A stretch of DNA of 64,000 nt from Mesobacillus zeae (GTDB taxonomy: Bacteria > Bacillota > Bacilli > Bacillales > Cytobacillaceae): positions 1-64,000 of the forward strand of contig NZ_QWVT01000029.1 in the NCBI RefSeq assembly GCF_003570705.1. The letters run 5' to 3'. The number at the start of each line of letters is the position of its first letter. Position 1 is the stretch's first letter. The position numbers were made by a program, and so were the translations under genes. A model generated the notes under the pieces. The model did not search any database. It saw only the letters and a list, made by a program, of their open reading frames with translations, and had not been told where the DNA came from. Positions 61,532 through 64,000 of the stretch are shown here, piece by piece.

Positions 61532-62865
61532 CAACTCGCGAAGAACAGGAAAAAATACAGGAGAAATTCAAGGAGAGAATGGATGAAGACGAGCTGCTCA
61601 ATTGTATGCGATGTGGCTTCTGCCTGCCGACTTGTCCTACATATATAGAGTCGGGTTACAAGGAAAGCCATTCCCCGAGAGGCCGGATTGCCTTGATGAA
61701 GGCAGTTGTTGATGGGCTTATCGAGCCTGATGAAGATTTCGAACGGTCGCTTGACCTTTGCCTCGGCTGCCGGGCCTGTGAGCCTGTTTGTCCTTCTGGT
61801 GTCAATTATGGTCATTTACTTGAAGAGGCAAGAGCGATTGTCAGTGTGAATAAAAGATATTCCCTGCCAGCCAAAGTTGTTCGCAACATGGTATTTAAAG
61901 GTTTGTTTCCGCATCAAAACAGGCTAAGGAACCTGACTGGCCTGATCGGATTCTACCAGCGCTCCGGATTACAGACCGCAGCAAGGGGAATTGGCATCAT
62001 GAAGCTTTTGCCGGATTCGCTTTCATCGATGGAAAAAGTGCTCCCAAGCGTACCATCAATGAAGGAAATGAGAAACCGTCCTGAACATTTGGCGCCGCTG
62101 TCCAAAAAGGTGCATAAGGTTGGGTTCTTCAGCGGCTGCCTGATGGATACAATGTTTCTTGAAACAAATAATGCCACAACAAAGCTTTTGCAGCTTGCGG
62201 GTTGCGAGATTGTCATCCCGAAGAACCAGGCTTGCTGCGGAGCGCTTCACGGGCATAGCGGTGAAAAAGAAGGCGCTAAGGATCTGGCGAAAAGAAATAT
62301 TCGTGCTTTTGAAGATAGTGATGTGGATTTTATCATCACAAACGCAGGAGGCTGCGGTGCCTTCCTGACCGATTATGCCCATTTGCTGAAGGATGAACCG
62401 GAATGGAATACGAGAGCCATCGCTTTCCATGAAAAAATTATCGATATTTCCGAAATCCTGGTGATTCTAGGCTTCCATGAGAAGGTGAAGCTGAAACTTC
62501 CTGCACAGATTGTCACCTACCAGGATTCTTGCCATTTGAGAAATGTGATGAAGACTGCATCCGCCCCACGGGCACTTCTTCAAGCAATAGAGGGAATAGA
62601 GTACCGTGAAATGAAGGAAGCTGACCGCTGCTGCGGTTCTGCAGGAATATACAATATCACAGAAACAGAAATGTCGATGCAAATTCTTGACTATAAGATG
62701 GAACAGGCAAAAGGAACGTACGCTAAAACAATCGTGACAGCTAACCCAGGCTGCCTTTTGCAAATGAAGCTGGGAATTGAACGCGCAGGCCTATCGGGCA
62801 GCATGCGTGGTGTGCATATAGCAGATCTTCTTCTTGAGGCTGTGGGGGAACGAGCAGAAAAATAG
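61528..62865 (+). CDS. glcF: Glycolate oxidase iron-sulfur subunit GlcF
   Basis: Passes electrons from GlcD to the membrane quinone pool. The 445-aa protein has two 4Fe-4S sites, CMRCGFCLPTCPTY (near residue 27) and CLGCRACEPVCPSG (near 76), and two CCG domains (NQACCGALHGHSGE near 233 and ADRCCGSAGIYNIT near 370). The start ATGA overlaps glcD. No glcE homologue is present here. B. subtilis counterpart: YsfD. Confidence 0.94.
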   Translation: MTTREEQEKIQEKFKERMDEDELLNCMRCGFCLPTCPTYIESGYKESHSPRGRIALMKAVVDGLIEPDEDFERSLDLCLGCRACEPVCPSGVNYGHLLEEARAIVSVNKRYSLPAKVVRNMVFKGLFPHQNRLRNLTGLIGFYQRSGLQTAARGIGIMKLLPDSLSSMEKVLPSVPSMKEMRNRPEHLAPLSKKVHKVGFFSGCLMDTMFLETNNATTKLLQLAGCEIVIPKNQACCGALHGHSGEKEGAKDLAKRNIRAFEDSDVDFIITNAGGCGAFLTDYAHLLKDEPEWNTRAIAFHEKIIDISEILVILGFHEKVKLKLPAQIVTYQDSCHLRNVMKTASAPRALLQAIEGIEYREMKEADRCCGSAGIYNITETEMSMQILDYKMEQAKGTYAKTIVTANPGCLLQMKLGIERAGLSGSMRGVHIADLLLEAVGERAEK

Positions 62866-62975
62866 CCGTGGATTTTTTCTTCACATAATCATGCCGAAGT
62901 GCATATGCTAGTGTTATCATTCAAAAAGAAGAAAGCTGTTTTCAGAAGAATTGGTCATTAAAAGATCAGCTGCCC

Positions 62976-63004
62976 TTGCAACTGTGAATAGAATTGTTTA
63001 CAAT
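62976..63004 (+). promoter_or_regulatory. Promoter of the leuS leader
   Basis: TTGCAA (62976-62981) and TACAAT (62999-63004) with a 17-base spacer. The start would lie near 63011, about 20 bases before the T-box stem I. Confidence 0.72.
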
Positions 63005-63029
63005 AGCGATATACTATATTTCAATGATG

Positions 63030-63265
63030 TTGACGAAGGAGCAGTAGTGGTGTTAAGCCTGTAAGAAGAGAGCTGACGGAAGGTGCGAGTCAGCCAGGCC
63101 CATCATGAACTCGCCTTCAGAGTCGCCGGCATGAACATTTTAGTAATGCCAGCCGTTTTCCGCGTTAAGGATAATGAAGCGAGTGACTTGTCACTAATGT
63201 GGGTGGTACCGCGGGAGATCATACATATCCTCTCGTCCCTTTATTGGGACGGGAGTTTTTTGTTT
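63030..63265 (+). promoter_or_regulatory. T-box leader of leuS with terminator
   Basis: The conserved T-box AATGTGGGTGGTACCGCGG (63196-63214) pairs with uncharged tRNA ends. A likely specifier codon CTC (Leu) lies in ATGAACTCGCC (63107-63117). The terminator is CTCTCGTCCC / GGGACGGGAG plus Ts (63230-63262). Uncharged tRNA-Leu should favour the antiterminator and leuS expression. Stem I boundaries are approximate. Confidence 0.93.
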
Positions 63266-63339
63266 TTTTATGGCATGTCGGCCTGATAAAAAGGCTGTCA
63301 TCCACGTTATGCTAATTGAAATCAGGAGGTAACTTTCAA

Positions 63340-64000
63340 ATGAACTTTAGCCATCAGAAAATCGAAAAGAAGTGGCAGCATTACTGGGAAGAGAACAAAA
63401 CGTTCAAAACGACAGAAGACGAAGGGAAACGGAAATTCTACGCATTGGACATGTTTCCATATCCATCCGGTGCAGGGCTTCATGTTGGGCATCCTGAAGG
63501 GTACACGGCAACTGACATTCTTTCAAGAATGAAGCGGATGCAGGGATACAACGTCCTCCATCCTATGGGCTGGGATGCGTTTGGGCTTCCGGCAGAGCAG
63601 TATGCGCTTGATACGGGCAATGACCCAGCTGAATTTACCGAGATCAATATCAATAATTTCCGCCGGCAAATCAAAGCTCTTGGTTTCTCATATGATTGGG
63701 ACAGGGAAGTGAATACAACAGATCCTTCCTATTATAAATGGACTCAATGGATTTTCCTGAAGCTGTATGAAAAGGGTCTTGCCTATATTGACGAGGTAGC
63801 GGTTAACTGGTGTCCGGCACTTGGGACAGTCCTGGCGAACGAAGAAGTCATTGATGGCAAGAGCGAGCGCGGGGACCACCCTGTGGAGCGGCGCCCGATG
63901 AAACAATGGATGCTGAGAATTACAGCCTATGCAGACCGGTTGCTTGAAGACCTTGAGGAAGTAGACTGGCCTGAGAGCATCAAGGAAATGCAGCGCAACT
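63340..64000 (+). CDS. leuS: Leucyl-tRNA synthetase LeuS, N-terminal part (cut by window end)
   Basis: Charges tRNA-Leu. The first 220 codons are present and the frame runs off the end. Class I landmarks are [20 protein letters not shown], holding the HIGH-type motif HVGH (near residue 50), then [16 protein letters not shown] (near 77) and [29 protein letters not shown] leads into the editing insertion. AGGAGG lies nine bases before the ATG. It is governed by the T-box upstream. Confidence 0.97.
   Translation, partial: MNFSHQKIEKKWQHYWEENKTFKTTEDEGKRKFYALDMFPYPSGAGLHVGHPEGYTATDILSRMKRMQGYNVLHPMGWDAFGLPAEQYALDTGNDPAEFTEININNFRRQIKALGFSYDWDREVNTTDPSYYKWTQWIFLKLYEKGLAYIDEVAVNWCPALGTVLANEEVIDGKSERGDHPVERRPMKQWMLRITAYADRLLEDLEEVDWPESIKEMQRN

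Overview
The window looks like the chromosome of an endospore-forming Bacillaceae member (Bacillus, Mesobacillus, Neobacillus or similar). Evidence: Bacillus-type ribosome binding sites with frequent GTG/TTG starts, a tRNA block in the order of the B. subtilis trnB cluster, and a long run of genes matching the B. subtilis 'yt' region (yteA, menA, men operon, ytiB, yidD, luxS, dps, mutTA, ytlDCA, ytmAB, pckA, metK, asnB, ytoA, ytpAB, ytqAB, ytzC, yttB, leuS). Controls are also bacilli-like: S-box and T-box leaders, cre, Zur, LutR, CcpN and Fnr sites.

Layout. 1-990: end of a tRNA operon (Ser, fMet, Asp, Phe, His, Gly, Ile, Asn, Ser, Glu). 1.4-9.3 kb: glgBCDAP glycogen operon. 9.4-12 kb: speD, a broken yteA and menA. 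12.3-19.8 kb: menaquinone operon menF-D-H-B-E-C. 19.9-21.1 kb: flavohemoglobin hmp behind an Fnr-type box. 21.2-26.5 kb: small stress and metal genes (DUF1540, Zur-controlled znuA, beta-carbonic anhydrase, yidD, luxS, ytzI, dps, mutTA). 26.5-29.1 kb: ytlDCA ABC transporter. 29.2-42.5 kb: ytmAB, pckA, a DCC protein, S-box-metK, asnB, a C39-like peptidase, ytoA, ytpAB, ytqAB, ytzC, with a structured interspersed repeat at about 40.1-40.25 kb.

42.5-52.3 kb is the most unusual part: one operon of about 9.4 kb carrying an apparently complete System I (Ccm) cytochrome c maturation set followed by nrfH-nrfA, the pentaheme ammonia-forming nitrite reductase. Bacilli normally mature c-type cytochromes with System II (ResB/ResC). 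Two Fnr-type palindromes precede the operon. Its CcmE is the rare CxxxY type, its CcmH-like protein has lost the CxxC motif, the CcmI role seems split over two small proteins, and the first gene encodes a membrane-anchored extracytoplasmic protein I do not recognise. Functionally this is an oxygen-controlled system for dissimilatory nitrite reduction to ammonium; hmp upstream, behind a similar Fnr-type box, would deal with nitric oxide.

52.5-64 kb: MFS gene yttB, a scar of insertion-sequence and nirB-like debris, the lactate-use locus (lutCBA, lutR, lutP) with two LutR-type operators and a cre site, glycolate oxidase subunits glcD/glcF, and a leucine T-box leading into a leuS gene cut by the window end.

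All calls come from reading the sequence; no database search was possible.
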